From Rhizobiales bacterium 32-66-11 (GTDB taxonomy: Bacteria; Pseudomonadota; Alphaproteobacteria; Rhizobiales; Xanthobacteraceae): a stretch of DNA of 64,000 bases. The notes under the pieces are model-generated. The model made no database searches. It was not told the origin of the DNA and saw only the letters and a program-made list of their open reading frames with translations. The stretch is taken from assembly GCA_002304505.1 (NCBI GenBank), contig NCEH01000009.1:1-64000 (forward strand). The letters run 5' to 3'. Of this stretch, positions 9,253-18,621 are shown one piece after another (the stretch's first letter is position 1; each line of letters opens with the position of its first letter). Position numbers and translations under genes: made by a program.

Positions 9253-9300
9253 ACTGCGCGGGTGAGTCGCGCCCCTGCGCGCCCGGAGCCCTCCCGACCC

Positions 9301-10701
9301 ATGGCCAAGAACACCCCCACCTTCGTCTGCCAGTCCTGCGGCGCGGTCTATAATCGCTGGCAGGGCAAGTGCGACGCCTGCGGGGGATGGAACACCATTT
9401 CCGAGGAGGCCAATGTGGCTGCCTCCGTGCCGGCCGCCCAGCGCTCCGGGCGCAAGGGGCGGGCGGTGGCGCTGGAGAGTCTCCAGGGGCAGGGCAAGGC
9501 GGCACCGCGCCTGATTTCCGGCATCGGCGAGCTGGACCGAGTGGCGGGGGGCGGCTTCGTGCCGGGCTCCATCGTACTTCTGGGCGGCGATCCCGGCATC
9601 GGCAAATCCACCTTGCTGATCCAGGCCTCCGCCGCCTTGGGGCGGGCGGGGCATCGCATCGTCTATGTCTCGGGCGAGGAGGCGGTGGACCAGGTGCGCA
9701 TGCGCGCCGGACGGCTCGATCTGGCGGATGCGCCGGTGGGGCTTGCCGCCGAGACCAATGCGGAAAACATCATCGCCACCCTTTCCGCGGGGCCGCCGGT
9801 GCAGTTCGTGGTGATCGATTCGATCCAGACCATGTGGAGCGATTCGGTTGAATCTGCACCGGGCACCGTCACCCAGGTGCGCACCTCGGCCCAATTGATG
9901 GTGCGCTACGCCAAGCAGACCGGCGCGGCGGTGATCCTAGTGGGCCATGTCACCAAGGACGGGCAGATTGCCGGCCCGCGCGTGGTGGAGCACATGGTGG
10001 ATGCCGTGTTTTCGTTCGAGGGCGACGGCGGCCACCAGTTCCGCATTCTGCGCGCGCAGAAGAATCGCTTTGGGCCCACCGACGAGATAGGGGTGTTCGA
10101 GATGACCGGCAAGGGATTGTCGGAAGTCGCGAACCCCTCCGAACTGTTCCTCTCCCACCGCGATGCCGGGGCGCCGGGCACGGCGGTGTTCGCCGGCATG
10201 GAGGGCACGCGCCCGGTGCTGGTGGAGATCCAGGCGCTGGTCGCGCCCTCCACCCTCGGCACCCCGCGTCGCGCGGTGGTGGGATGGGATTCCAACCGGC
10301 TCGCCATGGTCCTGGCGGTGCTGGACGCGCGCTGCGGCGTGCGGCTCGGGGGGCATGACGTATATTTGAACGTGGCCGGCGGTTTGCGCATCGGCGAGCC
10401 GGCGGCGGACCTGGCAGTGGCGGGGGCGCTGGTCTCCTCGCTCACCGGGGCGCCTTTGCCGGCGGACGCGGTCTATTTCGGCGAGGTGAGCCTGACCGGG
10501 GCCGTGCGGCCGGTATCTCAGGCGGCGGCACGGCTGAAGGAGGCCGCGAAGCTGGGCTTCGCGCGCGCCGTCATGCCGAGCGGTGCCGCGGAAGGAATGG
10601 ACGGCGCCATCTCCATCGAGGGCGTTGCTTCCCTTGCGTCGCTTGTGGCGGGAATCGCGGCCCGCGCGCCACGCAGGGCAGCGTTACCGAAAGAGGGGTG
10701 A
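9301..10701 (+). CDS. radA: DNA repair protein RadA
   Basis: A 466-residue RecA-like ATPase that promotes branch migration in recombination repair. Seen in order: a four-cysteine zinc finger (CQSCG near residue 9, CDACGGW near 22), Walker A GDPGIGKSTL near residue 98, Walker B VVIDSIQTM, the RadA-specific KNRFG motif near residue 255, and a C-terminal Lon-like domain (about 290-460) with VGWDSNRLAMVLAVL. ATG 9301 is preferred over 9262 because known RadA proteins begin a few residues before the zinc finger. Confidence 0.95.
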   Translation: MAKNTPTFVCQSCGAVYNRWQGKCDACGGWNTISEEANVAASVPAAQRSGRKGRAVALESLQGQGKAAPRLISGIGELDRVAGGGFVPGSIVLLGGDPGIGKSTLLIQASAALGRAGHRIVYVSGEEAVDQVRMRAGRLDLADAPVGLAAETNAENIIATLSAGPPVQFVVIDSIQTMWSDSVESAPGTVTQVRTSAQLMVRYAKQTGAAVILVGHVTKDGQIAGPRVVEHMVDAVFSFEGDGGHQFRILRAQKNRFGPTDEIGVFEMTGKGLSEVANPSELFLSHRDAGAPGTAVFAGMEGTRPVLVEIQALVAPSTLGTPRRAVVGWDSNRLAMVLAVLDARCGVRLGGHDVYLNVAGGLRIGEPAADLAVAGALVSSLTGAPLPADAVYFGEVSLTGAVRPVSQAAARLKEAAKLGFARAVMPSGAAEGMDGAISIEGVASLASLVAGIAARAPRRAALPKEG

Positions 10702-10810
10702 TGACGCGGCGGGCACTTGAAGCTATACGTCCCGAGCCACGCTGCGGATTTATGACACGCAGTGTTCCGCCGCACGCCTTCGGGCGCCGCACGAAGGACC
10801 CGCCGCGCCC

Positions 10811-11518
10811 ATGCCCGTGACGCTGCTTGATCTCATCGTTATTTCGGTGATGCTGCTTTCCGGCCTTCTGGCCATGGTTCGCGGTTTTCTGCGCGAAGTC
10901 TTCAGCATTGTGTCATGGCTGGCTGCGGCTGGTGTGACCTTGTTTTTTTATCCCCAATTGCTTCCGATCACCAAACAATACGTGTCGCAGGACACGGTGG
11001 CGTTGGCAGTGACCGTCGGCATCCTCTTTCTGGGAACGCTGCTGATCGTTTCCATTATCAGCGCGCGCATTTCCGATGCGGTGCTGGACAGCCGGATCGG
11101 CGCGCTGGACCGCACCTTGGGCTTCGCCTTCGGCCTTGCACGCGGCCTGCTTGTGATGGTTGTGGCGTTCCTGTTCTTCAACTGGCTGGTTCCAGACAAG
11201 AGCCAGCCGCCGTGGGTTTTGGATGCAAAATCCCGTCCGGTGCTGCAAAACACCGGGGATTGGCTTATGTCCCTGTTGCCGGACGATCCGGAGAATACCA
11301 TTCTTAAGAGACTGAAGCGGTCTCCGGCGACGGATGAGGGCGATGCGCCCGCCACGCCGCCCGCCACCACGCCGCCCGGCCCGCGTACGGAACGTGGGGG
11401 CACCACGATTACAGTTGCGACGGCCGCCGGAGCGGTGGCTGGCGAAACCGGATACCGCCGCGGCGAGCGGCAAGGGTTCGAGCAACTGCTTGAGAGCGCG
11501 CGCGGCACCGGCCAGTGA
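10811..11518 (+). CDS. cvpA: CvpA family membrane protein
   Basis: A 235-residue inner-membrane protein of the colicin V production family. Seen: four membrane segments within residues 1-120 (LLDLIVISVMLLSGLLAMVR, the FSIVSWLAAAGVTLFFYP region, VTVGILFLGTLLIVSII, RGLLVMVVAFLFFNWLV), the family motif MVRGFLREVF, and a low-complexity Pro/Thr-rich tail after residue 160. It lies directly upstream of purF (22 bases), the same pairing as in E. coli and many proteobacteria, so the two are probably co-transcribed. The molecular role of CvpA is not settled. Confidence 0.88.
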   Translation: MPVTLLDLIVISVMLLSGLLAMVRGFLREVFSIVSWLAAAGVTLFFYPQLLPITKQYVSQDTVALAVTVGILFLGTLLIVSIISARISDAVLDSRIGALDRTLGFAFGLARGLLVMVVAFLFFNWLVPDKSQPPWVLDAKSRPVLQNTGDWLMSLLPDDPENTILKRLKRSPATDEGDAPATPPATTPPGPRTERGGTTITVATAAGAVAGETGYRRGERQGFEQLLESARGTGQ

Positions 11519-11540
11519 GCCGCGTCGAGCGGAGGTAAAG

Positions 11541-13088
11541 ATGAACATGGAGAGCGAGGAGTCCCACGCTCCCGACGCCCAATGGGCGCGGGAAGGCTTT
11601 GCGCATGGTGGGGTCGCACGGGAGATGGGCCAGATGAACCTGGACGAAGATCTGAACGGTGACCGCCTGCGCGAGGAGTGCGGGGTTTTCGGCGTATTCA
11701 ACCATCCGGACGCCGCCGCGATCACGGCCATCGGCCTCCACGCGCTCCAGCATCGCGGGCAGGAAGCCGCCGGCATCGTCACCTATGACGGCCGCCGCTT
11801 CCATTCCGAGCGTCGCCTCGGCCTCGTCGGCGACACCTTTTCCGATGCCCGCGTGATCGAGCGCCTGCCCGGCCATATCGCGGTCGGCCACGTGCGCTAT
11901 TCCACCACCGGCGAAACCCTGCTGCGCAACGTGCAGCCGCTGTTCGCCGAACTGGATGCCGGCGGCTTTGCGGTCGGCCACAACGGCAATCTCACCAACG
12001 GCCTGACACTGCGCAAGCAACTGGTGCGGGACGGGGCGATCACCCAGTCCACCACCGACACGGAAGTGATTCTCCACCTCGTCGCCCGCTCCAAGAAAGC
12101 GCGCTTCGTCGATCGCTTCATCGACGCGCTGCACTTCCTGGAAGGCGCCTATTCCCTGGTCGCCGTCACCAACAAGAAGCTGATCGGCGCGCGCGATCCC
12201 CTCGGCATCCGCCCGCTGGTGCTGGGCATGCTGGACAATTCCCCCATCCTCGCCTCCGAGACCTGCGCCCTCGACATCATCGGCGCGCGCTATGTGCGCG
12301 ACATCGAGAATGGCGAAGTGGTGGTGATCGACGAGGACGGCATCACGTCCTTCAAGCCGTTCCCCTCCATGCCGGCACGGCCCTGCATCTTCGAATATAT
12401 CTATTTCGCCCGGCCGGATTCGGTGGTGGGCGGGCGCTCGGTCTACCAGGTGCGCAAGACCATGGGCCAGGTGCTGGCGCAGGAAAGCCACCTGCCGGCC
12501 GATGTGATCGTGCCGGTGCCGGATTCCGGCGTGCCGGCGGCCATCGGCTATTCCCAGGTGTCCGGCGTGCCGTACGAACTCGGCATCATCCGAAATCATT
12601 ATGTGGGCCGCACCTTTATCCAGCCCACCCAGACCGTGCGCGACCAGGGCGTGCGCATGAAGCATTCGGCCAATCGCTCGGTCGTCGCCGGCAAGCGAAT
12701 CGTGCTGGTGGACGACAGCTTGGTGCGCGGCACCACCTCCGTGAAGATCGTTCAGATGATGCGCGACGCCGGCGCGAGCGAAGTGCATTTCCGGATCGCC
12801 TCGCCCCCCATCACCCATCCCGATTATTACGGCATCGACACGCCCGACCGCGACAAGCTGCTGGCCGCGACACACGATCTGGAAGGCATGCGGCGCTATA
12901 TCGGCGCGGATTCGCTGGCCTTCCTGTCGGTGGACGGCGTCTATCGCGCCATGGGTTACGAGGGCCGCGATCCGGTGCGTCCGCAATTCACCGACCATTG
13001 CTTCACCGGCGATTACCCCACCTTGCTGACGGACAAGTCCGGCGCCGTTGGCGCGCAGCAATTGTCGCTGCTCGCGGAAGCCAGCTGA
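11541..13088 (+). CDS. purF: Amidophosphoribosyltransferase
   Basis: A 515-residue enzyme that transfers the glutamine amide to PRPP, the first committed step of purine synthesis. Seen: a propeptide of about 46 residues ending before the nucleophile Cys in EECGVFGVF, the glutamine-amidotransferase domain with LQHRGQEAAGI and RYSTTGE, and the PRPP loop VLVDDSLVRGTTS in the phosphoribosyltransferase domain. The start is ATG 11541, which follows GGAGG at 11531; the frame is open further upstream but into the cvpA gene. Of the Fe-S ligands known from Bacillus PurF, Cys is kept at SETCALD and DHCFTGDYP, while the NPCYYG position is Asp here, so a canonical cluster is unlikely. Confidence 0.95.
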   Translation: MNMESEESHAPDAQWAREGFAHGGVAREMGQMNLDEDLNGDRLREECGVFGVFNHPDAAAITAIGLHALQHRGQEAAGIVTYDGRRFHSERRLGLVGDTFSDARVIERLPGHIAVGHVRYSTTGETLLRNVQPLFAELDAGGFAVGHNGNLTNGLTLRKQLVRDGAITQSTTDTEVILHLVARSKKARFVDRFIDALHFLEGAYSLVAVTNKKLIGARDPLGIRPLVLGMLDNSPILASETCALDIIGARYVRDIENGEVVVIDEDGITSFKPFPSMPARPCIFEYIYFARPDSVVGGRSVYQVRKTMGQVLAQESHLPADVIVPVPDSGVPAAIGYSQVSGVPYELGIIRNHYVGRTFIQPTQTVRDQGVRMKHSANRSVVAGKRIVLVDDSLVRGTTSVKIVQMMRDAGASEVHFRIASPPITHPDYYGIDTPDRDKLLAATHDLEGMRRYIGADSLAFLSVDGVYRAMGYEGRDPVRPQFTDHCFTGDYPTLLTDKSGAVGAQQLSLLAEAS

Positions 13089-13134
13089 ACCATCCCGCCG
13101 TCGCGCCCGACTGGGGGCGGCGGCTGGCCAGGGC

Positions 13135-13152
13135 TATCCCTATCCCTATCCC
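13135..13152. repeat. Short tandem repeat, three copies of TATCCC
   Basis: Three perfect head-to-tail copies of the hexamer TATCCC between purF and the following SDR gene. Too short for any functional claim; such a run can vary in copy number by slippage. Confidence 0.6.
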
Positions 13153-13276
13153 TGGCGTGCGGGGCACCGCGAACGCCAGCGGATGATTTCCTTGATAACG
13201 CGCCCCCGGCCCTTGCGCTTTTGCCCGCGTGGCGGGATTGTCGCGCCCCTTCTTCCGATCTGACAGAGACCCTGCC

Positions 13277-14020
13277 ATGACCGAACGGCCGCTCGCCGAC
13301 AGGATCGCCCTCGTCACCGGCGCCACGCGCGGCATTGGCGCGGCCACCGCGCTCGCGCTTGCGAAGGCCGGAGCCCATGTGATCGCCGTCGGCCGCACCG
13401 AGGGCGCGCTTGAAGAAGTGGATGACGCCATCACTGCGGAAGGCGGCTCCGCCACCCTGGTGCCCATGGACGTCACCGATTACGAAGCCATCGACCGGCT
13501 GGGCGGTGCCATCTACCAGCGCTGGGGCCATCTCGACGTGTTTGTCGGCAATGCCGGCATCCTCGGCCCGGTGACGCCGCTGGGCCATGTGGACCCGAAG
13601 GATTGGGACCAGGCCTTGAGCGTGAACCTCACCGCCAATTACCGCTTCGTGCGCTCGCTCGACCCGCTGCTGAAGCTTTCCACCGCCGGCCGCGCGGTGC
13701 TGGTGTCCTCCGGCGCCGCCCACAAAGCGCGGGCTTATTGGGGGCCCTACGCAGTGACCAAGGCGGCGCTCGATGTGCTCGGCCGCACCTGGGCGGCGGA
13801 AAGCGTCAGCGGCAATCTCAAGGTCAATCTGTTCAATCCCGGCCCGATTCGCACGCGCATGCGCGCCAAGGCGTTCCCCGGCGAGGATCCACAGACCTTG
13901 CCGACGCCCGAGGAAGCGGCCGAGGCGCTGCTCGCCCTGTGCCTGCCGAGCTGCGAGGAGACCGGAAAATATTACGACTTCCCCTCGCGGAAGTTGCTGT
14001 CCTTCCAGCATCCCGCCTGA
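13277..14020 (+). CDS. Short-chain dehydrogenase/reductase
   Basis: A 247-residue SDR. Seen: cofactor loop TGATRGIG near residue 16, NAGILG near 95, the catalytic Ser in VLVSSGAAH and YAVTK near residue 160. Substrate cannot be read from the sequence. The C-terminus (CLPSCEETGKYYDFPSRKLL) lacks the GG(x)W end of FabG-type SDRs and is closer to the YciK-like or uncharacterised SDRs often found after purF in Hyphomicrobiales. ATG 13277 gives the usual 8-10 residues before the Rossmann strand. Confidence 0.85.
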   Translation: MTERPLADRIALVTGATRGIGAATALALAKAGAHVIAVGRTEGALEEVDDAITAEGGSATLVPMDVTDYEAIDRLGGAIYQRWGHLDVFVGNAGILGPVTPLGHVDPKDWDQALSVNLTANYRFVRSLDPLLKLSTAGRAVLVSSGAAHKARAYWGPYAVTKAALDVLGRTWAAESVSGNLKVNLFNPGPIRTRMRAKAFPGEDPQTLPTPEEAAEALLALCLPSCEETGKYYDFPSRKLLSFQHPA

Positions 14021-14079
14021 GGCCTGCGACGCGCGCAAAAGGCTCTTTGCGGCGCGTCGCATGTCGGTATTCTGTATCC

Positions 14080-14628
14080 ATGGCGATACCAGAAACATAT
14101 CAATTTACCGCGGGACGAACCGGAACCTGGTGCATCGAGCGGATAACCCCGGTCGTAGGTGAGGGGCTCGCGGATGCCTCCCACCTCACGGTTCATGACG
14201 CCGCATCGAGCCTGCCGGATCCGATCTGGATTTTGCGCGGCACCACCAGCAATACGCGCTATTCGCAGCGTGCCGAGATAAACGCGCTGACCGCGCGTCA
14301 GGAGGGGCTTGGCCGACCCGGCGCCACGTGCGCGGCCCTGATCCCGATTCGCAAGACCCAGGCCTGGTGGGATCTGGCGCAGGACGAGCGCCGCGCCATA
14401 TTCGAGGAGCAGTCCCGCCATATCGGGATCGGCCTTGAATATCTCCCGGCCGTTGCCCGGCGCCTGCATCACAGCCGCGAACTGGGCGAACCGTTCGATT
14501 TCCTGACCTGGTTCGAATATGCGCCAGAGGACGGCGACAAGTTCGAAGACATGGTGCGCAAGCTGCGGGACACGCCGGAGTGGCGTTACGTCGACCGGGA
14601 AGTGGACATTCGCTTGCGCCTGGCGTGA
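14080..14628 (+). CDS. cld: Chlorite dismutase family heme protein (short, dimeric type)
   Basis: A 182-residue protein whose sequence follows the short, lineage II chlorite dismutases of Nitrobacter type along its full length. Seen: the core IPIRKTQAWWDLAQDERRAI (residues 88-107), proximal heme ligand His114 (SRHIGIGLEYL), distal Arg127 (PAVARRL) and the end FDFLTWFEYAPEDGDKF. The His and Arg fall on the same residue numbers as in the Nitrobacter enzyme. Known for the family: Cld splits chlorite into chloride and O2, and Arg is needed for efficient turnover. There are no perchlorate or chlorate reductase genes beside it, so a detoxifying or other heme role is inferred. No signal peptide is apparent, so it should be cytoplasmic. 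Confidence 0.85.
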   Translation: MAIPETYQFTAGRTGTWCIERITPVVGEGLADASHLTVHDAASSLPDPIWILRGTTSNTRYSQRAEINALTARQEGLGRPGATCAALIPIRKTQAWWDLAQDERRAIFEEQSRHIGIGLEYLPAVARRLHHSRELGEPFDFLTWFEYAPEDGDKFEDMVRKLRDTPEWRYVDREVDIRLRLA

Positions 14629-14737
14629 CGGGTGGCCTGCGCTTCGGGCATTTGTCGCCGGTGCGCGATGGGGCTAGAGAGGTGTGAATAGCTCATCGTC
14701 CGTTGCCCCCACCCAGGCTGTACCTCCCGGAGTATCC

Positions 14738-16234
14738 ATGGCCGAGCCCGTCACCATCCGTTTCGCCAAGCATGGCGCCGCCCCGAAGGGCGTGCTCATC
14801 GTCCTGACCGACGACACGCTCACGTTTGGACGGGAAGCGCAGAAGCTGCTCAAGCCCGGCCTCGATGGGGTGAAGCGGGCGATCAGCGCGGATCAGTTCA
14901 AGGGCCGCCTCTCGTCCAGCCTGGACCTGATTGCGCCGGCCAATCTCGATGCCTCCCGTCTTGTGATCCTGGGCGTCGGCAAAGGCGCGGATCTCAAGGC
15001 GGCCGATTATCTCAAGCTCGGCGGCGTGGCGTTCAGCAAGATTCCTGGCGGCGCGCGCGAAGCCACGATCCTTGTCGACTTGCCCGGATTGAAGATAAGC
15101 CCCGACTTCGTGGCCGAGATGGCGCTGGGCGCGCGGCTGCGCAGCTATGTGTTCGATCGCTACAAGACCAAGCGCAAGGAGGGCGAGGCCGAGCCGGTCG
15201 CGCTGACATTGACCTTCCTGGTCGCCGACGAGGCCGGAACGCGCCGCGCCTGGACCGCGAGCGAGGCACTGGCCGATGGTGTCGTGCTGGCGCGCAACCT
15301 CGTCAACGAGCCGTCCAACGTGCTCGATCCCGCGGAATTCGCCCGCCGCGCGCAGGAGCTGACCTCGGTCGGCGTGGACGTCGAGGTGCTGGGCGACGCG
15401 GAACTCGCGGAACTCGGCATGGGCGCGCTGCTGGGCGTCGGTCAGGGCTCCATCAAGGAAAGCCGGGTCGTGGTCATGCGCTGGAACGGCGCGGACCCGA
15501 AGACCCAGCCGGTGGCCTTCATCGGCAAGGGCGTAACCTTCGACACCGGCGGCATCTCCATCAAGCCCGCAGCCGGCATGGAGGACATGAAGGGCGACAT
15601 GGGCGGCGCGGCCTGCGTCACCGGGCTCATGTATGCGCTGGCGGCCCGCAAGGCCAAGGTGAATGCGGTCGGCGTCATCGGCTGCGTGGAGAACATGCCC
15701 GACGGCGCGGCCCAGCGCCCCGGCGACATCGTCACCTCCATGTCCGGGCAGACCATCGAGATCATCAATACCGATGCCGAAGGCCGGCTGGTTCTGGCCG
15801 ATGTGCTCTGGTACACGAAGGAGCGTTTCAAGCCGCGCTTCATGGTGGACCTCGCAACCCTCACCGGCGCCATCTTGGTGGCGCTCGGGCATGAATATGC
15901 CGGCCTGTTCTCGAACGACGACGAACTGGCGCAGCGCCTTTCGGCCGCCGGCATGGAAACCGGCGAGCGCGTGTGGCGCATGCCGCTCGGCCCCGAATAT
16001 GACAAGCAGATCGACAGCCGCTTCGCCGACATGAAGAACACCGGCGGGCGCAATGGCGGCTCCATCACCGCCGCGCAATTCCTCCAGCGCTATGTCGAAA
16101 AAACCCCCTGGGCGCATCTGGATGTGGCCGGCACCGCCATGTCCTCGCCGGCCAGCGACATCAACAAGAGCTGGGGCTCGGGCTGGGGTGTGCGGCTGCT
16201 GAACCAACTGGTCGTAGACCATTACGAAGGCTGA
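14738..16234 (+). CDS. pepA: Leucyl aminopeptidase (M17 family)
   Basis: A 498-residue metallopeptidase that releases N-terminal residues from peptides. Seen: the C-terminal catalytic domain with [16 protein letters not shown] (metal-binding Lys and Asp near 263-270) and the M17 signature NTDAEGRL near residue 345, plus [19 protein letters not shown]. Length is typical. ATG 14738 is chosen because GGAG lies at 14729-14732; a GTG at 14684 would add 18 residues not usual in the family. It is followed by a convergent terminator-like hairpin. Confidence 0.93.
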   Translation: MAEPVTIRFAKHGAAPKGVLIVLTDDTLTFGREAQKLLKPGLDGVKRAISADQFKGRLSSSLDLIAPANLDASRLVILGVGKGADLKAADYLKLGGVAFSKIPGGAREATILVDLPGLKISPDFVAEMALGARLRSYVFDRYKTKRKEGEAEPVALTLTFLVADEAGTRRAWTASEALADGVVLARNLVNEPSNVLDPAEFARRAQELTSVGVDVEVLGDAELAELGMGALLGVGQGSIKESRVVVMRWNGADPKTQPVAFIGKGVTFDTGGISIKPAAGMEDMKGDMGGAACVTGLMYALAARKAKVNAVGVIGCVENMPDGAAQRPGDIVTSMSGQTIEIINTDAEGRLVLADVLWYTKERFKPRFMVDLATLTGAILVALGHEYAGLFSNDDELAQRLSAAGMETGERVWRMPLGPEYDKQIDSRFADMKNTGGRNGGSITAAQFLQRYVEKTPWAHLDVAGTAMSSPASDINKSWGSGWGVRLLNQLVVDHYEG

Positions 16235-16243
16235 GCTGCAACC

Positions 16244-16271
16244 GGTGTGAGGCGGGGCGCCGGCTCACACC
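16244..16271. terminator. Hairpin between convergent pepA and FAD oxidoreductase genes
   Basis: GGTGTGAG (16244-16251) pairs with CTCACACC (16264-16271) across a GC-rich 12-base loop. It overlaps the stop codon of the minus-strand gene and lies 9 bases after pepA, so it may end both transcripts. No T-run follows, hence moderate confidence. Confidence 0.4.
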
Positions 16272-17446
16272 ACCTTGCGCTCCACGAGGGGTGCATTTTG
16301 GGCGATGCGCTCATAGCCGAGCGGCGACAGGTCCAGCGTCACATAACGCGCATGCACGATCAGTTCGCTTAGTCCCCGGCCCACAGCCGGGGATTGCTGC
16401 AGGCCGTGGCCGCTGAATCCATTGGCCAGCAGCAGGTTTGTGCAGCCCGGCGCGGGGCCGAGGACGGCATTCTGGTCGAACAGGTTCATGTCGTAATGCC
16501 CAGCCCAGGCGCGCCCCGGCCGCAGCCGCTCGAAGGCGGGAATGCGTCGCGCGAGCGTCGGCCAGATCACATCCTCGAACAGCGCATGATCCACCTCGAA
16601 ATCCGTGCTGTCGGGGTCATGTTCGGGCGGTGGGGCGGTTCCGCATAGGAAGCTTGTTCCCTCCGGCCGCACATAGACGCCGCTCGGGTCGATCAGCAGC
16701 GGGCAACCCGGCACGGCGTCCGGGCAGGTGAAGGTGAAGATCATGCGCTTCTTGTTCGCCACCGGGAGATCGATCCCGGCGGTGCGGGCGAGGTCGGCGC
16801 CACCCGCGCCGGCCGCATTCACCGCCCACCCGCAGGCGACCCGCGTTCCGTCCGCCAGCACCACCGCGCCGATCCGATCCCCGACACGTTCCAGCTTCAC
16901 CGCCTTCGCCGCGCGATATTCGACCCCGAGGCTGCGGGCCTTGCGGCGGAAGGCCTGCATCAGGCCATAGCCATCGAACCAGCCTTCGCCTGAAAGACCC
17001 AGGCTGCCCAGCGCGATGCCTTCAGTATTCAACCAGGGAAAGCGTGCCGCGAGGGCATCCGGCGACAGAAGCGCGATGTCGGCCCCAAGGGCGGTCTGCA
17101 CCGCATGGGCCGCGGCCAGTTCATCGGCGCCCGCATCGCTGGCAAGGAAGAGATAGCCGCCTTCGCGCAGCGCGATGTCGGGCGTGTCCCCGTCGACGGC
17201 AAGCCGCGCCCCGATCTCGCGCAGGAAAGCGATGCCGTAGAGCGAAATCGCGACATTGATGGGGGAGGAATATTGCTGGCGGATCGAGGCGGCCGAGCGC
17301 GCCGAGGCGCAGGTCTGATAGCTCGGGTCCTGCTCCAGCACGAGCACGCGGCCGGAGAAATCCGGATTTGCCGCAAGGTGAAAGGCTGTCGAACTGCCGC
17401 TCACCGCGCCGCCCACGATCACCACGTCGAAAGAGTTGTCCGCCAT
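16265..17446 (-). CDS. FAD-dependent amine/amino-acid oxidoreductase (DAO family)
   Basis: A 393-residue flavoprotein of the D-amino-acid oxidase/sarcosine oxidase fold. Seen: the N-terminal dinucleotide motif VVIVGGAVSGSSTAFHL (residues 9-25), the acidic end of the second strand (VLVLEQD), the SARSAASIRQQYS stretch typical of FOXRED1-like members, VNAAGAGG near 215, and the C-terminal LLANGFSGHGLQQSPAVGRG that covers the flavin. The substrate is unknown. It is divergent to an ornithine-cyclodeaminase-family gene 228 bases away and close to putA, so a role in oxidising an imino or amino acid, for instance D-proline or a derivative, is a reasonable inference. Confidence 0.85.
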   Translation of the reverse strand: MADNSFDVVIVGGAVSGSSTAFHLAANPDFSGRVLVLEQDPSYQTCASARSAASIRQQYSSPINVAISLYGIAFLREIGARLAVDGDTPDIALREGGYLFLASDAGADELAAAHAVQTALGADIALLSPDALAARFPWLNTEGIALGSLGLSGEGWFDGYGLMQAFRRKARSLGVEYRAAKAVKLERVGDRIGAVVLADGTRVACGWAVNAAGAGGADLARTAGIDLPVANKKRMIFTFTCPDAVPGCPLLIDPSGVYVRPEGTSFLCGTAPPPEHDPDSTDFEVDHALFEDVIWPTLARRIPAFERLRPGRAWAGHYDMNLFDQNAVLGPAPGCTNLLLANGFSGHGLQQSPAVGRGLSELIVHARYVTLDLSPLGYERIAQNAPLVERKVV

Positions 17447-17617
17447 CTTAAAACAGGCCCGTGTCGATGCTCTCCCCTGCCATGGCCCCGCCGCGCCGGA
17501 CGCGCAAGGGGCAGCAGCAGGACGGGTGCCATGCCTATCGGTCGCGCGCCGCGTCTTGCCGGTTTTGGGGCTTCGCGGGCCTGAGAAAACATCCCGGTTG
17601 CGGTTTCATCGCATTTT

Positions 17618-17629
17618 CTTCACGTGAAG
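17618..17629. promoter_or_regulatory. Palindrome in the divergent promoter region
   Basis: CTTCACGTGAAG is a perfect 12-bp palindrome lying 46 bases upstream of the cyclodeaminase-family start, in the only shared upstream region of the two divergent genes. It may be an operator; the cognate regulator is not identified. Confidence 0.35.
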
Positions 17630-17674
17630 CGGTACCCACTTCAATTGAGAAATTGCTTCAGGGAGACGATTCGC

Positions 17675-18616
17675 ATGCCCAAGGTGTTCAGCGCCGCGCA
17701 GATCCACGCAGCGCTCGATTATCCCTCCCTCGTCGAAGCCTTGCGCGCCGCCTTCGCCGCCCAGAAGGTGGAGGCGCCGGTGCGTCAGGCGTTCGATGTC
17801 GGAACCCCGGATGCAACCGCCCATCTGCTGACCATGCCGGCCTGGGAGCGCGGCGTCGCCATGGGCGTGAAGCTGGTGACGGTCGTGCCCGGCAACGGCG
17901 CGCGGGGCCTTGGCGCGGTCAATTCCATCTATACCCTGTTCGATGGGGAAACCGGCGCGCCGCGCGCGATCCTCGACGGCGATGCGCTCACCAACCGGCG
18001 CACGGCCGCAGCCTCTGCGCTCGCCTCCTCGTATCTGTCACGGCTGGAAAGCCGCACGCTCCTGCTGGTGGGCACCGGCCATCTCGCGGGCTATCTCGCC
18101 GCCGCCCATGCGGCGGTGCGACCCATCGAGCGTATCCTGGTGTGGGGCCGCGCGCCGGAGAAGGCGCGTTGCGTCGCCGACCGCCTGAAAGGGCAGGGGC
18201 TGGATGCGCACACGGTTTCCGACCTGAAGGGCGCGCTGGCACAGGCGGATATCGTCTCATGCGCCACCACCTCCACGCAGGCGATCGTGTGCGGCTCGGA
18301 TGTTCGGCCCGGCACCCATGTGGACCTGGTGGGCGCCTTCACCCCCGCCATGCGCGAAAGCGATGATGCCCTCATCGCCAAGAGCGCGATCTATGTGGAT
18401 ACGCGCGCCGGGGCGCTGGCCGAGGCGGGTGACCTGCACTTTCCCATGGCGTCGGGCGCCTGGTCCGCGGATCTCCTGAAGGGCGACCTGTTCGACCTGT
18501 GCGCTGGCCGCGAGCCCGGCCGCACGCAGGATGACGACATCACGGTATTCAAGTCCGTTGGCGCGGCGCTGGAGGATCTCGCCGCCGCGCGGCTGGTGGT
18601 GAAGGCGGTGGGCTGA
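17675..18616 (+). CDS. Ornithine cyclodeaminase/mu-crystallin family protein
   Basis: A 313-residue NAD(P)-binding protein of a family that includes ornithine cyclodeaminase, ketimine reductases and Delta1-pyrroline-2-carboxylate reductase. Seen: an N-terminal substrate domain, TLLLVGTGHLAGYLAAAHA (residues 130-148) as the dinucleotide-binding loop, SCATTSTQAIV and GTHVDLVGAF, then DLCAGREPGRTQDDDITVFKS at the C-terminus. The ATG at 17675 follows GGGAGA. Its stop is only 5 bases from the convergent putA stop. Next to an FAD amine oxidase and putA, reduction of Delta1-pyrroline-2-carboxylate to L-proline is more attractive than true ornithine cyclodeamination, but this is inference. Confidence 0.85.
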   Translation: MPKVFSAAQIHAALDYPSLVEALRAAFAAQKVEAPVRQAFDVGTPDATAHLLTMPAWERGVAMGVKLVTVVPGNGARGLGAVNSIYTLFDGETGAPRAILDGDALTNRRTAAASALASSYLSRLESRTLLLVGTGHLAGYLAAAHAAVRPIERILVWGRAPEKARCVADRLKGQGLDAHTVSDLKGALAQADIVSCATTSTQAIVCGSDVRPGTHVDLVGAFTPAMRESDDALIAKSAIYVDTRAGALAEAGDLHFPMASGAWSADLLKGDLFDLCAGREPGRTQDDDITVFKSVGAALEDLAAARLVVKAVG

Positions 18617-18621
18617 TCGCC

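Noticed and set aside
11409..13061. 550-codon open frame antisense to purF
   Set aside because: His/Ala/Gly-rich translation without motifs; purF on the plus strand is fully supported.
13135..13152. Phase-variation repeat controlling the downstream SDR
   Set aside because: Only three hexamer units and not inside a coding region or between promoter elements.
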